Source: Hymenobacter volaticus
GTDB taxonomy: Bacteria > Bacteroidota > Bacteroidia > Cytophagales > Hymenobacteraceae
Reading direction: 5' to 3'
Assembly: GCF_022921055.1 (NCBI RefSeq)
Contig: NZ_CP095061.1
Coordinates: forward strand, 4,627,501-4,691,500
Length of the DNA stretch: 64,000 nucleotides
Within the stretch, counting starts at the first letter, position 1. Each line of letters starts with the position of its first letter. Both the position numbers and the translations under genes were made by a program. Positions 63,152 to 64,000 of the stretch are shown piece after piece. The notes beneath the pieces are model-generated. The model worked only from the letters and a program-made list of their open reading frames with translations. It searched no databases and had not been told where the DNA came from.

Positions 63152-63353
63152 AGAGTGTATACTATCTAAACCCTCGAAGCGGGGCGATTAGCAAGTGAAA
63201 CCTGACTGCACTACTTCCAACAAATTCAAGTTTGTTCCTCCCTAGACAGCAAACCACTGAGAAAGGCTGCTATTGCCTACTCTTTTATTTTCAAAGAACA
63301 CGACCCAGACAGCGCAGCATTTGCCTATCCCTACTTGTGTCTAAAATTCCATT

Positions 63354-64000
63354 TTAAAAATCAGGCTGAGCGGCTACTCGAGCCCGATGCGGGCCAAAAA
63401 AGTGCTGCCAATGCTTGACAAAATTGTTCTGAATGCGCCGCAGCCCCCGGCCTCGCTCGGCTAACCGGTGGGTAGGTACTCGGTATTCAGGACGCCGCTC
63501 ACGTAATCCCTCCACTCTTTGGCTTGGCTCCAGTGCTTCGGCTGTACTAGACCTAACCGATGGCGCCGCAGCTACACTTGTATCAAGTGCTTGATTTACT
63601 GACGGCCCAACCTGCGAGATGATGGGCAATTCTGGTTGCACCGCACTTTCTGCAAGTGCGGCTACTGATTCAATTGAAGACACAGCACGCAAAGGCAGTG
63701 AGTCGATGGGAGTAAGAGTGTTTGCAGAGGCTACAAATTCAGGCGGCGGAGATGAGTTGTGACTTTTGGCTTTGGGTGAGAATGTTGTTGCTATTCGCTT
63801 GGCTATAGGCTTATCGATGAGAGCGGTTACTTGCTTGGAAGTGTGGGGAAAAGCCAAGGCTATCGTTGAAGAACGAGGTATCGTGTACGCAGTTCCTGCA
63901 TTCTTATGTAGTTGAGTGCTTAGGCTTGCCAGTCGGGTTTTGGTAGTGGCTTCGTTGGCGGGCCGGGGCACAGGGCTTATGGTGGCCGGCCGGGGCAGCA
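63354..64000 (-). CDS. Pro/Ser/Thr-rich hypothetical protein, 5' end beyond window
   Basis: The frame is open at the window edge (LPRPATISPVPRPANEATTK at the start), at least 215 residues. It is rich in Ala, Pro, Ser, Thr and Val with no domain recognised. The C-terminus is basic and aromatic (RRIQNNFVKHWQHFFGPHRA). GTG 63971 could be an internal start. The composition and absence of a membrane segment suggest a secreted or periplasmic region of a longer protein. 203 bases separate it from the small protein after it. Confidence 0.5.
   Translation of the reverse strand, partial: LPRPATISPVPRPANEATTKTRLASLSTQLHKNAGTAYTIPRSSTIALAFPHTSKQVTALIDKPIAKRIATTFSPKAKSHNSSPPPEFVASANTLTPIDSLPLRAVSSIESVAALAESAVQPELPIISQVGPSVNQALDTSVAAAPSVRSSTAEALEPSQRVEGLRERRPEYRVPTHRLAERGRGLRRIQNNFVKHWQHFFGPHRARVAAQPDF

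Overview
The window reads as chromosomal DNA of a Bacteroidota bacterium, most likely Cytophagales and close to Hymenobacter (inference from gene content, no search done). Supporting signs are the TAnnTTTG promoter element before several genes and both tRNAs, a SusC-type plug domain, many LytTR and GAF signalling proteins, the order flippase-dut-nucleotidyltransferase-TPR-DUF4292-EnvC and tatA-tatA-gatA-mltD, lipoprotein signals ending in GC or SC, and a moderately GC-rich base composition.

Layout. 0-7.4 kb: envelope and housekeeping cluster. 7.8-13.3 kb: GAF-LytTR regulator, two TatA-like proteins, GatA and a LysM lytic transglycosylase. 13.5-27.4 kb: a DES1-like sphingolipid desaturase, FrnE-type oxidoreductase, META lipoprotein, DUF892 protein, aldo/keto reductase, a large macroglobulin/TonB-plug protein, HAD phosphatase, lipoprotein, orphan ABC ATPase, fasciclin protein, and a DHFR-like/VOC/GlxA-AraC group. 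27.8-38 kb: CheB-like methylesterase, a CheY-like receiver, subtilisin lipoprotein, amidohydrolase, DUF6624 protein, alpha/beta hydrolase and phytase-like lipoprotein, followed by a duplicated fragment of the hydrolase 3' end. 38.1-40.5 kb: a strikingly AT-rich island with a three-gene overlapping operon (STAS/GHKL-ATPase, STAS-like DUF4325, two-TM protein). 40.5-56.3 kb: mfd, NYN-type RNase, hotdog thioesterase, Mpo1-like protein, GNAT, YajQ, TerC, DnaJ-membrane protein, TrmH-type methyltransferase, mutS, tRNA-Gly and tRNA-Leu. 56.4-64 kb: AraC-MGMT repair fusion, LytTR response regulator, hybrid histidine kinase, MoxR ATPase and two unrecognised proline/serine-rich proteins.

The sequence carries a consistent defect. 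Ten single-base frameshifts interrupt nine genes (flippase, dut, TPR, envC twice, desaturase, hydrolase, phytase-like, DUF4325, mutS). Each is repaired by adding one G or C to a run of three to six G or C. Each repaired gene has a length divisible by three and regains family motifs. Hitting dut and mutS in this way suggests homopolymer undercalling by the sequencing method and not true gene decay. I give whole-gene coordinates across the shifts.

The most interesting biology is the AT-rich island: a transferred-looking cassette with an anti-sigma-like ATPase, a small STAS-like partner and a membrane protein, placed directly after mfd and beside a gene remnant. I do not recognise it as a named system. 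Other points are a eukaryote-type sphingolipid desaturase together with an Mpo1-like protein, REP-like palindromes, and promoter elements placed so close to ATG that dut and trmH transcripts would be almost leaderless.
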